A stretch of DNA of 19,839 nucleotides from positions 1-19,839 of the forward strand of contig CAVGTF010000026.1 in assembly GCA_963632245.1 (NCBI GenBank), in the 5' to 3' direction. The position numbers and the translations under genes were made by a program. Shown one piece after another: positions 13,760 to 19,839 of the stretch. Below the pieces are notes generated by a model, which saw nothing but the letters and a program-made list of their open reading frames with translations, was not told the origin of the DNA and did not search any database. Origin of the DNA: UBA1724 sp963632245 (lineage in GTDB: Bacteria; Verrucomicrobiota; Lentisphaeria; Oligosphaerales; Oligosphaeraceae). Position 1 is the stretch's first letter. Each line of letters opens with the position of its first letter.

Positions 13760-14365
13760 ATGAAGAAGATTCTTTCTCTGTTCGCCGTGGTGCTCTGCTG
13801 CCTCGCTTTGAATTTGCAGGCCAAGGAGGAGCCCATTGTTTTGGCGCTGTGGGATACCATTCAGTGGCCTGCCGAGCAGTGCGATCTGCGCGGTCTGCGT
13901 CTGGAGGTCTATGGCAAGGTTGACAACCACGTGGGTCTGACCCTGGGTATTGCCAACGCCACCCTGGGCGACACCAAGGGTGCCACCTTCGGCTTCGCCA
14001 ACTTGAACGAGGGTGAGTTCCGTGGATTCCAGTGGGGTTTCTTCAATGACACCCAGAAGGACTTCTACGGCTGGCAGTCCAGCTGGATTGGCATTGCCCA
14101 GAAGGACATCTGCGGCCTGCAGGATGGTCTGTTCGTCTATGACGGCGGCACTGTCAAGGGTGCCCAGATCGCCTTTGTCACCGCTGCCCAGGCTGCGAAG
14201 GGCGTGCAGTTCGGCCTGTGCAACTTCACCTACGACATGACGGGTCTTCAGTTTGGTGTGGTGAACTACACCGAGCAGATGAATGGCGTGCAGATTGGTC
14301 TGGTGAACATCATCCGCAACAGCAAGGTGCCCGTCTTCCCCTTCGTGAACTTCTACTTCAACTAA
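13760..14365 (+). CDS. Secreted GxQxGLxN-repeat protein (LA_2272 surface-repeat type)
   Basis: The 201-residue product starts with a clear signal peptide (KKILSLFAVVLCC to LQA, cleavage near 21). The rest is almost entirely a repeat of about 19-25 residues with the core GxQxGLxN: GLTLGIAN, GATFGFAN, GFQWGFFN, GLQDGLFV, GAQIAFVT, GVQFGLCN, GLQFGVVN, GVQIGLVN. Such repeats occur in bacterial outer-surface proteins of unknown function (LA_2272 type) and suggest a beta-structured, possibly membrane-associated fold. GAAGGAG (13741-13747) precedes the ATG by 12 bases; an upstream TTG at 13739 is less likely. Codon use favours GGT and CTG more than neighbouring genes, which may mean high expression. 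It is transcribed divergently from mraZ and alone. The biological role is unknown. Confidence 0.82.
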   Translation: MKKILSLFAVVLCCLALNLQAKEEPIVLALWDTIQWPAEQCDLRGLRLEVYGKVDNHVGLTLGIANATLGDTKGATFGFANLNEGEFRGFQWGFFNDTQKDFYGWQSSWIGIAQKDICGLQDGLFVYDGGTVKGAQIAFVTAAQAAKGVQFGLCNFTYDMTGLQFGVVNYTEQMNGVQIGLVNIIRNSKVPVFPFVNFYFN

Positions 14366-14421
14366 GTTCCCGGAGCGGATCCGGCGGGGCGGGGCTGTCT
14401 CCTTGGAGATGACCCCCGATT

Positions 14422-14447
14422 TCCGGAAGAGCGCCGGCTCTTCCGGA
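14422..14447. other. Strong hairpin downstream of the surface-repeat gene
   Basis: A perfect 11-bp stem, TCCGGAAGAGC with GCTCTTCCGGA, closes a GCCG loop 57 bases after the stop codon. No T-run follows, so it is not a standard terminator. It shares GAAGAGC/GCTCTTC with the intergenic core repeat and could be a related palindrome or a Rho-independent-like 3' protector. Confidence 0.6.
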
Positions 14448-14828
14448 GACCGAAGAACCCACCACCGATCGCTTGATCTCGCCTTCTCGCCTTTCTTGAG
14501 AGGGAAGTCCAGACGACTCCTCTCTCTTCTCTCCGCGAAGAGCATTCCTTTCTTCTTCGCGACAATAGCCGCCTGGGGCGGCGTAAACCCGGCAGGACTC
14601 CTTTTTCGTAGCTTTGACTGGCGGAATGGGGTCCCCGGATGCCTCCCCGAGCGGATTTTTTGTATCCATTTCCGACAGAATACCGCCCCGTGCAGGGCTC
14701 TTGAAACCATGCGCGGAGGCTTTTTGCGTGCACGGAAGGCGTAACCGCCTTCTGGAATTTGCGCATTCCGGGCGTGAGCGTGTGCGTGTGCGAATTCTTT
14801 TCTTGACTTTTCAAGCTATCTCCGAACA
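14448..14828 (+). other. Gene-free 5' region of the phosphoribosyltransferase gene
   Basis: I see no convincing gene here; a 113-codon plus frame and minus frames lack family features and ribosome sites. The region holds several small hairpins, among them AAGGCG-TAAC-CGCCTT (14736-14751) and CTTGA-CTTT-TCAAG (14802-14815), and three short tracts ending in T-runs (near 14603, 14660 and 14724). TTGACT (14803-14808) is a possible -35 box but no -10 fits before the ATG. No known riboswitch signature was recognised. Confidence 0.4.
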
Positions 14829-15827
14829 ATGGCAGACAAACTGGAAAACCAGACCCTGAATCCCGCCTATTTGGGGGACGACATTTCCCTCTACCGTATT
14901 GAGAACGGCGCTCGCGTGGAGGCGTATATCGCATCCACTCCCGAGACCCGTTCCATCTGCAACGACCCCGGCGTGGCGGGCATGAACTACACTCGGAAGC
15001 TCTCCTGCGCCTGCCGGAAGGTCCTGGAGCAGCGTCCTGTGGAGCTCAAGGAGAAGGAGACCGTGGTGGTCAATATCCTTCGCGGCGGCCTGAACTACGG
15101 CTTGCGCGATGCCTTGGCGGATGCCTACGGCTGGAATAGCCACACCACCTGCTTCATTAGCGCCCAGCGTGCCCGCAATTCTGCGGATTCCGAGGACTGG
15201 CATATTACCGAGAACGACTACGAGAAGGTCTATTTCCCGGAGGTCGCCACCCTGGTCATTGGCGATGTGGTTGCCACGGGCACCAGTCTGCGCTATGCGC
15301 TGCAGGAGCTCCTTCGCAGCGCCCTGGAGCAGCGGGTGCATCTGCGTTCCCTCCTCTTCTTCACCTTCGGTGGCAGCAAGGCCGCCGAGATCCTGGAGGA
15401 CATCGACCGGCAGTGCCGCGATCTCTTCCCCGGCTACGAGAAGAGCGTCCTGATCTACTTCGAGGGATGCTTCACCTGCGCACAGGTGGACACCCCCCTC
15501 TCCGTCCGCCTCACCGGCACCGACCTTCTCCGCTGGCACGCCCTCATGGCACCGGAGTTCGTCGCCTCGCAGTATGAGGATCCCGCTTATCCCCTGGAGC
15601 GCTGCACCATCTATGACGCGGGCTCCCGCGCCTTCTGGCTACGGGACTACGTGCAGGATGTCATTGGCTACTGGCGGCAGAATCTCCAGTTCGCCGAGCA
15701 CGGGATGACCTTCCCGCAGCTCCTGGCGGAGAGATTCCCCAATCTCGACATCTCACGCTTCCCGGCTGACACAGACCTGAAGGCACTATCCCTCAGACAG
15801 CTGGCGAAAATGGAGAAGATGCTCTGA
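14829..15827 (+). CDS. Phosphoribosyltransferase, UPRT-like with C-terminal extension
   Basis: The protein has the type I phosphoribosyltransferase fold. Residues 79-96 (VVVNILRGGLNYGLRDAL) resemble the ILRxGL strand of uracil phosphoribosyltransferase, and 141-153 (TLVIGDVVATGTS) is the PRPP-binding loop. It carries a single acidic residue, as in UPRT-like enzymes, rather than the DD pair of purine enzymes. At 332 residues it is far longer than UPRT (~208), with about 120 extra C-terminal residues of no recognised fold. The UPRT C-terminal uracil-binding signature is not evident, so the base it uses is open. It lies upstream of the cytosine permease gene with a terminator between. No ribosome site is visible before the ATG. 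Role in nucleobase salvage is inference. Confidence 0.75.
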   Translation: MADKLENQTLNPAYLGDDISLYRIENGARVEAYIASTPETRSICNDPGVAGMNYTRKLSCACRKVLEQRPVELKEKETVVVNILRGGLNYGLRDALADAYGWNSHTTCFISAQRARNSADSEDWHITENDYEKVYFPEVATLVIGDVVATGTSLRYALQELLRSALEQRVHLRSLLFFTFGGSKAAEILEDIDRQCRDLFPGYEKSVLIYFEGCFTCAQVDTPLSVRLTGTDLLRWHALMAPEFVASQYEDPAYPLERCTIYDAGSRAFWLRDYVQDVIGYWRQNLQFAEHGMTFPQLLAERFPNLDISRFPADTDLKALSLRQLAKMEKML

Positions 15828-15844
15828 CGACACAGCGACCCCTC

Positions 15845-15878
15845 AAAAAATCCGGGATTCACCCTCCCGGATTTTTTT
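15845..15878 (+). terminator. Intrinsic terminator after the phosphoribosyltransferase gene
   Basis: TCCGGGA (15851-15857) pairs with TCCCGGA (15865-15871); flanking A-run (15845-15850) and T-run (15872-15878) extend the stem and supply the U-tract. It may work in both directions. It separates the phosphoribosyltransferase from codB. Confidence 0.92.
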
Positions 15879-15980
15879 GTGGCCCAAAAGATCCTCCTTT
15901 CCCCTTTCTTTTCCCATAGGTTCCCAAGAATTCTTTTTTATCCCTAAAAATTCAAACAGAAAACAGGAGTAGTTACTTCC

Positions 15981-17333
15981 ATGAGTGAGAAGAAGAAACA
16001 CGTAAGCGAAGACTTCGAGCAGACCTCCGTGAGTCAGGAGAGTCGCCGGGGCTTCATATCGATGCTGGTGGTGATGTTGGGCTTCACCTTCTTTTCCGCC
16101 TCCATGTGGGCGGGCGGCACCCTGGGTGCCGGCATGGACTTCGAGGGCCTGGTGGGTGCCGTCATGGCGGGCAATCTGATCCTGGGCGCCTACTGCGGCG
16201 CACTGGCCTTCATTGCCGCGCGCACCGGCAACTCCATCCACATCCTCTGCCGCTACTCCTTCGGCGTGAAGGGCTCCTACCTCCCCAGCTTCCTGCTGGG
16301 CATCACCCAGGTCGGCTGGTTTGGCGTGGGCGTCGCCATGTTCTCCATCCCCGTGCAGAAGTGGCTGATCAGCCTGGGCTATGAGGGTGCCGCAAACTCC
16401 TCCACCCTCTGGATCATCACCATCATCGCCGGCTGCGCCATGACCTCCACGGCCTACTTCGGCATCAAGAGCCTCACCATCCTCTCCTACGTGGCCGTCC
16501 CCGCCATCATCATCCTGGGCATGTTTTCCTCCATCCGCGCCCTGACCACCGGCTTCCCCGTGGCCGAGGGCTCCGATCTCGTTCGTAGCGGCTGGGACAT
16601 CATGTTCAACCACCAGCCCGCCGAGAGCGCCGCCATCAGCGCCGCCACCGCCATCGCTATCTCCGTGGGATCCTTCATCTCCGGCGGTTCCTGCACCCCC
16701 GACTTCGTCCGCTTCTCCAAGAACGCCAAGATCGCCGTCATCACCACGGTCATCGCCTTCTTCCTGGGCAATTCCCTGATGTTCTTCTTTGGTGCCGTGG
16801 GCACCATGACCTACCAGGTCAACGACATCTCCGAGGTCCTCTTCAACCAGGGACTCATCGTCTGGGCAATCCTGGCGCTGGGCCTGAACATCTGGACCAC
16901 CAACGACAACGCCATCTACACCTCCGGACTGGGCTTCTCCAACATCACCGGAATCCCCAAGCGCTACACCGTGCTGTTCAACGGCATCCTGGGCACCCTG
17001 ACTGCCCTGTGGCTCTACAACCACTTCGTCAGCTACCTGAACATCCTGAACATCTTCATTCCCCCCGTGGGCGCCGTGGTTATCGCCGACTACTTCCTGC
17101 GCCGCGACATGAACTACTTGTCCCCCGACAAGGAGAACTTCCGCCAGATCTTCTGGCCCGGCGTGCTGGCCTGGGGCGTGGGTGTCTACGTGGCCATCTG
17201 CATGAAGAACTTCGGCATCCCCGCCATCAATGGCATGATGGCCGCAGCACTGGTCTACGTGCTGCTCTGCAATGGCCGTGAGGTCCTGCAGAATGTCAAG
17301 GAGGCCAACAAGGAGGAGGAGAAGAAGGACTAG
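15981..17333 (+). CDS. codB: Cytosine permease CodB (NCS1 family)
   Basis: CodB imports cytosine across the inner membrane with a cation or proton. The 450-residue protein aligns along its length with E. coli CodB (419): MLGFTFFSASMWAGGTLGAG near the N-terminus, SFGVKGSYLPSFLLGITQVGWFGVGVAMF, SVGSFISGGSCTPDFVRFSKNAK, AFFLGNSLMFFFGAVG, LGLNIWTTNDNAIYTSGLGFSNITG, and IPPVGAVVIADYF. About 12 membrane spans are visible. Extra length is in the charged N-terminus and the Glu/Lys-rich C-terminal tail. AGGAG (15965-15969) is 11 bases upstream of the ATG. The usual partner codA (cytosine deaminase) is absent from the window, so another enzyme must use the imported base. Confidence 0.95.
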   Translation: MSEKKKHVSEDFEQTSVSQESRRGFISMLVVMLGFTFFSASMWAGGTLGAGMDFEGLVGAVMAGNLILGAYCGALAFIAARTGNSIHILCRYSFGVKGSYLPSFLLGITQVGWFGVGVAMFSIPVQKWLISLGYEGAANSSTLWIITIIAGCAMTSTAYFGIKSLTILSYVAVPAIIILGMFSSIRALTTGFPVAEGSDLVRSGWDIMFNHQPAESAAISAATAIAISVGSFISGGSCTPDFVRFSKNAKIAVITTVIAFFLGNSLMFFFGAVGTMTYQVNDISEVLFNQGLIVWAILALGLNIWTTNDNAIYTSGLGFSNITGIPKRYTVLFNGILGTLTALWLYNHFVSYLNILNIFIPPVGAVVIADYFLRRDMNYLSPDKENFRQIFWPGVLAWGVGVYVAICMKNFGIPAINGMMAAALVYVLLCNGREVLQNVKEANKEEEKKD

Positions 17334-17359
17334 TTCCTCTCTTTCATCCGAATTGACCG

Positions 17360-17444
17360 AGCCCCCGCGCTCCCCTTTTTCTGCGCGCCATTTCCCTGTG
17401 GCGGCGTGGAGAAAACGAGGCGGGGGCTTTATATTCTCCGCCTC
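17360..17444 (+). terminator. Terminator-like stem with an overlapping alternative hairpin, before guaA
   Basis: AGCCCCCGC (17360-17368) is perfectly complementary to GCGGGGGCT (17420-17428), which is followed by a weak T-rich tail TTATATT. An internal hairpin CGCCA/TGGCG fits in the loop. The right arm overlaps GAGGCGG (17417-17423), which can instead pair with CCGCCTC (17438-17444). The two structures exclude each other. This may simply end codB transcription or may act as an attenuator for guaA; TATATT (17430-17435) could also be a -10 box. Confidence 0.55.
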
Positions 17445-17498
17445 AAGTGGCTTTTTCCGTAGTATCCCATTCCTAACCGCACAACCAACGAGACCATC

Positions 17499-18764
17499 AT
17501 GATCAAGAAGACCCCGCAGACTGTCATCCTGTTGAACTTCGGCTGCCCGGATATCCAGCAGCTTGCCCGTGCCATCCGCGCCCAGCACATCTACACCATG
17601 GTGATGCCCTGGACTACTCCCGTGGAACGCGTCATGCAGGAGGAGCCCGTGGGCTTGATCCTCTGCCGGAAACCCCAGTCCAAAGAGCATCCCCAGGAGC
17701 GCGAGGCCTTCGCGAAGCTGGGTATCCCGCTGCGTGTGGAGGAGGGCGATGCCTTGGATGCCGAGGGCGCCATCGCGTTCTGCAAGGACCAGTGTGGCTG
17801 CCAGGGCCTCTGGCGCATGGATGCTTTCCTGGAAGAGGCCGTGGAGGACGTCCGCAAGCAGGTGGGCGACAAGCGCGTGATCCTGGGACTCTCCGGCGGC
17901 GTGGACTCCTCCGTGTGCGCGGCGCTGATCCATCGCGCCATTGGAAAGCAGCTCACCTGCGTCTTCGTGAACCACGGACTCCTCCGGTTGGGCGAGCCCG
18001 AACAGGTCCAGAGCGTCTTCCGCGATACCTTCGACATGAATCTGGTCTACATCGACGCCTCCGACCGCTTCCTGGACAAGCTGGCGGGCGTGGATGAGCC
18101 CGAGCGCAAGCGCAAGATTATCGGCGCCGAGTTCATCGAGGTCTTTGCCGAGGCCGCCGCAAAGGTGGATGCGCCCTTCCTGGGGCAGGGCTCCATCTAT
18201 CCCGACTTCCTGGAGAGCATCCCGCTGGATGGCGATCCCAAGGGCGTCATCAAGAGCCACCACAATGTGGGCGGCCTCCCCGAAAAGATGGACTTCCAGC
18301 TGGTGGAGCCCCTGGCGCGGCTCTTCAAGGACGAGGTCCGCGAGGTGGGACGCCTCCTGGGACTGCCCGAGGTCATGATTGACCGCCAGCCCTTCCCGGG
18401 ACCCTCCCTGGGCGTGCGCTGCGTGGGCGAAATCCGCCGCGAGTATCTCCGGATGCTCCGTGAGGCCGATGCCATCTTCATTGAGGAGCTCCGCGCTTCC
18501 GGTTGGTACGCAAAGACCTGGCAGGCATTCGCCGCTTTCCTGCCCGTCCGCTCCGTGGGAATGCATGAAGGACAGCGCCGCTACGGCTACACTATCGCCC
18601 TGCGCGCCATCACTACCACCGACGCCGTCACGGCACAGGTGGTGCATCTTCCCTGGGAGCTCCTGGAGAAGGTGGCATGCCGCATCCCCCAGGAGGTGGA
18701 GGGAATCTCCCGCGTCGTCATCGACTGCACTCCCAAGCCCCCCGCTACCATCGAGTGGGAATAA
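17499..18764 (+). CDS. guaA: GMP synthase with degenerate, truncated glutaminase domain
   Basis: GMP synthase converts XMP to GMP with ATP and an amino group. Standard GuaA is about 525 residues, with a ~190-residue N-terminal glutaminase domain. This one has 421. Residues 1-55 still resemble the glutaminase start (VILLNFGCPDIQQLARAIR against the usual ILDFGSQYTQLIARRxR), but the region with the catalytic Cys (GxCYG) and the His-Glu pair is replaced by about 40 unrelated residues. The normal linker resumes at about 92-120 (CGCQGLWRMDAFLEEAV). The synthetase part is complete: ATP-pyrophosphatase loop SGGVDSS (132-138), LGQGSIYPDFLES, HHNVGGLP, FPGPSLGVRCVGE, and the terminal KPPATIEWE. It should use ammonia directly or a separate glutaminase. 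The frame is intact. The ATG has no clear ribosome site. Confidence 0.93.
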   Translation: MIKKTPQTVILLNFGCPDIQQLARAIRAQHIYTMVMPWTTPVERVMQEEPVGLILCRKPQSKEHPQEREAFAKLGIPLRVEEGDALDAEGAIAFCKDQCGCQGLWRMDAFLEEAVEDVRKQVGDKRVILGLSGGVDSSVCAALIHRAIGKQLTCVFVNHGLLRLGEPEQVQSVFRDTFDMNLVYIDASDRFLDKLAGVDEPERKRKIIGAEFIEVFAEAAAKVDAPFLGQGSIYPDFLESIPLDGDPKGVIKSHHNVGGLPEKMDFQLVEPLARLFKDEVREVGRLLGLPEVMIDRQPFPGPSLGVRCVGEIRREYLRMLREADAIFIEELRASGWYAKTWQAFAAFLPVRSVGMHEGQRRYGYTIALRAITTTDAVTAQVVHLPWELLEKVACRIPQEVEGISRVVIDCTPKPPATIEWE

Positions 18765-18765
18765 A

Positions 18766-18790
18766 GATTCGCTCGGTGAACGGGCGAATC
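18766..18790 (+). other. Hairpin directly after guaA
   Basis: GATTCGCTCG (18766-18775) pairs with CGGGCGAATC (18781-18790) around GTGAA, with one G-T pair. It begins one base after the stop codon. The lack of a T-run argues against a classic terminator, but the position suggests a 3' end or stability element for guaA mRNA. Confidence 0.6.
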
Positions 18791-18792
18791 AG

Positions 18793-18924
18793 GTCGTAGG
18801 TAGAAGGTAATGGGGAGGAGGTTAAAGCGGTGCCGCAGGCGCTAATTAAGTACCTAGCCATTAGTGGCTAGCGATTCGTTCATAAGGTGCCGCAGGCGCT
18901 CTTCCGCGGCGCGTGCCGCGGTAC
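18793..18924 (+). repeat. Composite repeat, partial plus full core
   Basis: A GTAGGTAGAAGG-type tract (18794-18825) leads to a partial core GGTGCCGCAGGCGCT (18829-18843), then TAATTAAGTACC and heptads CTAGCCA, TTAGTGG, CTAGCGA (18854-18874), then a full core GGTGCCGCAGGCGCTCTTC (18887-18904), hairpin CCGCGG (18904-18909) with CCGCGG (18916-18921) and GTACC. The nested order, half core then TAATTAA heptads then whole core, is the same as after ruvB, so the two are copies of one composite rather than chance similarity. Confidence 0.9.
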
Positions 18925-18941
18925 CATTCTAGCTAGCAGCA

Positions 18942-18954
18942 TTGCACATTGCAC
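18942..18954. repeat. TTGCACA heptamer remnant
   Basis: Two units of TTGCAC(A) follow the core at 18886-18924, mirroring the four-unit array at 1-28 that follows a core in the opposite orientation. Confidence 0.75.
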
Positions 18955-18993
18955 CGCAGGTGCCGCCCCCCCGTGCCCTCGCCTAATTTTCTC

Positions 18994-19034
18994 CCGCCTC
19001 GGAAGGCGGTACCTGCGCGCCAATATGGGCGCGC
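18994..19034. repeat. Two adjacent hairpins, first a diverged core
   Basis: CCGCCT-CGGA-AGGCGG (18994-19009) is followed by TACC, giving the hairpin-GTACC pattern of the core family with yet another stem sequence. GCGCGCC (19015-19021) then pairs with GGCGCGC (19028-19034) around AATATG. They fill the gap before the ThuA-like gene. Confidence 0.6.
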
Positions 19035-19105
19035 GTGGCGCCAACGCCGCCCCGGTCTCCCGCCTTTCCGCCTAGACGGTGTTTTTCTAGCTGTTTCTCG
19101 GGTTC

Positions 19106-19774
19106 ATGATTCACCTTTTTGCCGATTCGCACTATGGTGCGCATTCTGGGCGGGAGCTCTGGCGGCATCTACCGGTGGCGTGGCAGGAGCGGATTGCCTT
19201 TCACGAGGACGATCTCCCGCTGTTGGAATCCGGAAAGTGGCTAGAGGACTGCGAGCTGTTGGCGCTGCATTTCATTGGCGGCGCCGAAGGCGCGCCGTTG
19301 CCGGGGGAGGGCGCCTGTGCCGCGGTGCGTCGGTGGTGTGAGAATGGCGGGAGCCTGTTGTTGCTGCATGGTGGTAGTGCCGCCTTCTGGCATTGCGACT
19401 GGTGGCGGCGGCTGATGTCGTTGCGCTGGGTGCGCCCCGGCGATCCCGATGGTGTGACGCCCAGCTTTCATCCGCGGCATCCCTACCGGGTGACGCCGGT
19501 GGAGGACAGTGCTCATCCCCTGGCAAAACAGCTCGTCCCCATGGAGTTCCCACAGGACGAGATCTACGCCGGACTTAAGGCAGCCCCCACGCTGCAGGTC
19601 CTTATGGAGACCACCATCCCAGAGGGATGCTTTCCACAGTGCGCTCTGGATTCCACCCCCTGGGGCGGAAGACAGCTTCATTTCCTTCCCGGACACGCCC
19701 CAGAGGTCCTGGCGGTCCCCGAACTCTCCCAAAACATTCAAACTTGCCTTAAGTACTTAGTAGCTAGCCATTAG
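19106..19774 (+). CDS. ThuA-like domain protein
   Basis: The 222-residue protein resembles the ThuA family, which has a class I glutamine-amidotransferase-like fold and is linked in some bacteria to sugar use. Recognisable parts are a central GGSLLLLHGGSAAFWHCDWWRRL strand-turn-helix, HPRHPYRVTPVEDSAHPLAKQL, the DEIYAGL segment and PGHAPEVL near the end. The usual catalytic Cys of true amidotransferases is absent, as in the family. There is no signal peptide. The ATG at 19106 has no strong ribosome site. The last eight or so codons (KYLVASH and stop) are read from the composite repeat, so the natural end has been replaced or extended. Substrate unknown. Confidence 0.75.
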   Translation: MIHLFADSHYGAHSGRELWRHLPVAWQERIAFHEDDLPLLESGKWLEDCELLALHFIGGAEGAPLPGEGACAAVRRWCENGGSLLLLHGGSAAFWHCDWWRRLMSLRWVRPGDPDGVTPSFHPRHPYRVTPVEDSAHPLAKQLVPMEFPQDEIYAGLKAAPTLQVLMETTIPEGCFPQCALDSTPWGGRQLHFLPGHAPEVLAVPELSQNIQTCLKYLVASH

Positions 19775-19839
19775 CGGCTATGCGTAAGGCGCCGCAGGCG
19801 CTCTTCCGCCTACCGGCGGCGAATGCGGGCGCAATCGCC
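19747..19839 (+). repeat. Composite repeat overlapping the 3' end of the ThuA-like gene
   Basis: CTTAAGTACTTAGTAG, heptads CTAGCCA and TTAGCGG, then GGCGCCGCAGGCGCTCTTC (19788-19806), hairpin CCGCC-TACC-GGCGG (19806-19819) and a GCGAATGC...GGGCGCAATCGCC tail that reappears in pieces at 121-150 and 244-256. The gene's stop codon TAG (19772-19774) is the TAG of a heptad. The repeat may continue past the window. Confidence 0.88.

Noticed and set aside
13649..14710. 353-codon minus-strand frame opposite the surface-repeat gene
   Set aside because: Its apparent repeats are the complement of the GxQxGLxN repeats; the plus product has a signal peptide and ribosome site.
14403..14744. 113-codon plus-strand frame in the gap before the phosphoribosyltransferase
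   Set aside because: No Shine-Dalgarno, starts inside a hairpin region, Arg/Ser-rich composition without domain similarity.
17360..17498. Purine riboswitch before guaA
   Set aside because: The conserved loop sequences of the purine aptamer are not present; only two competing hairpins are seen.
15843..18647. A 934-codon open frame on the minus strand opposite codB and guaA
   Set aside because: Both plus-strand genes match well-known families over full length. The minus frame is Asp/Gly/His/Glu-rich, typical of the antisense of GC-rich genes, and crosses two terminators.
18945..19341. Frame-shifted alternative genes overlapping the ThuA-like gene start
   Set aside because: They begin in repeat DNA, have no family similarity and overlap the supported frame.

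Overview
The window is a GC-rich bacterial chromosome segment, dense in housekeeping genes. The best guess is a member of the PVC superphylum, probably Lentisphaerota (Victivallis-like). The main clue is two type II pseudopilins of the form xFTLIE/xYTLLE with His or Pro, not Gly, before the cleavage site, a style I associate with that phylum. An mraZ-rsmH-ftsL-ftsI cluster argues against Planctomycetes and Chlamydiae. The assignment is inference only.

Layout. 1-311 is repeat-filled intergenic DNA. 312-386 (-) is tRNA-Asn with its own promoter and terminator. 665-6826 (+) holds lexA with a tightly linked unknown membrane-anchored gene, a DUF6941-like gene, a partial type II secretion/pilus set (GspF, GspG, GspH-like), and ruvA-ruvB. 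Repair genes (lexA, ruvAB) therefore flank the pseudopilin genes. 6821-8632 is a repeat-rich gap carrying a complete 1,324-bp IS4-family element (17-bp inverted ends, 9-bp target duplication). 8671-13084 (-) is the start of a division/cell-wall cluster, mraZ-rsmH-ftsL-ftsI. It has a string of five 10-bp-spaced MraZ-type boxes upstream, a hairpin-rich repeat between ftsL and ftsI, and a strong terminator straight after ftsI. 13760-14365 (+) encodes a secreted GxQxGLxN-repeat protein. 14829-18764 (+) is a nucleobase salvage neighbourhood: a UPRT-like phosphoribosyltransferase with a long C-terminal extension, the cytosine permease CodB, and a GMP synthase whose glutaminase domain is mostly deleted. 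19106-19774 (+) is a small ThuA-like protein.

The most unusual content lies between the genes. Nearly every gap carries a composite repeat: heptanucleotide arrays (TTAGTGG/CTAGCCA type or GTAGGTA type), then a conserved GGTGCCGCAGGCGCTCTTC segment, then a hairpin whose stem changes between copies while staying paired, then GTAC, sometimes followed by TTGCACA heptamers. In two places the repeat runs into a gene and supplies its last codons and stop. The other standout is the GMP synthase: it keeps the first strand and helix of the glutaminase domain and the normal linker, but has lost the region with the catalytic Cys, His and Glu. It should therefore need free ammonia or a separate glutaminase.
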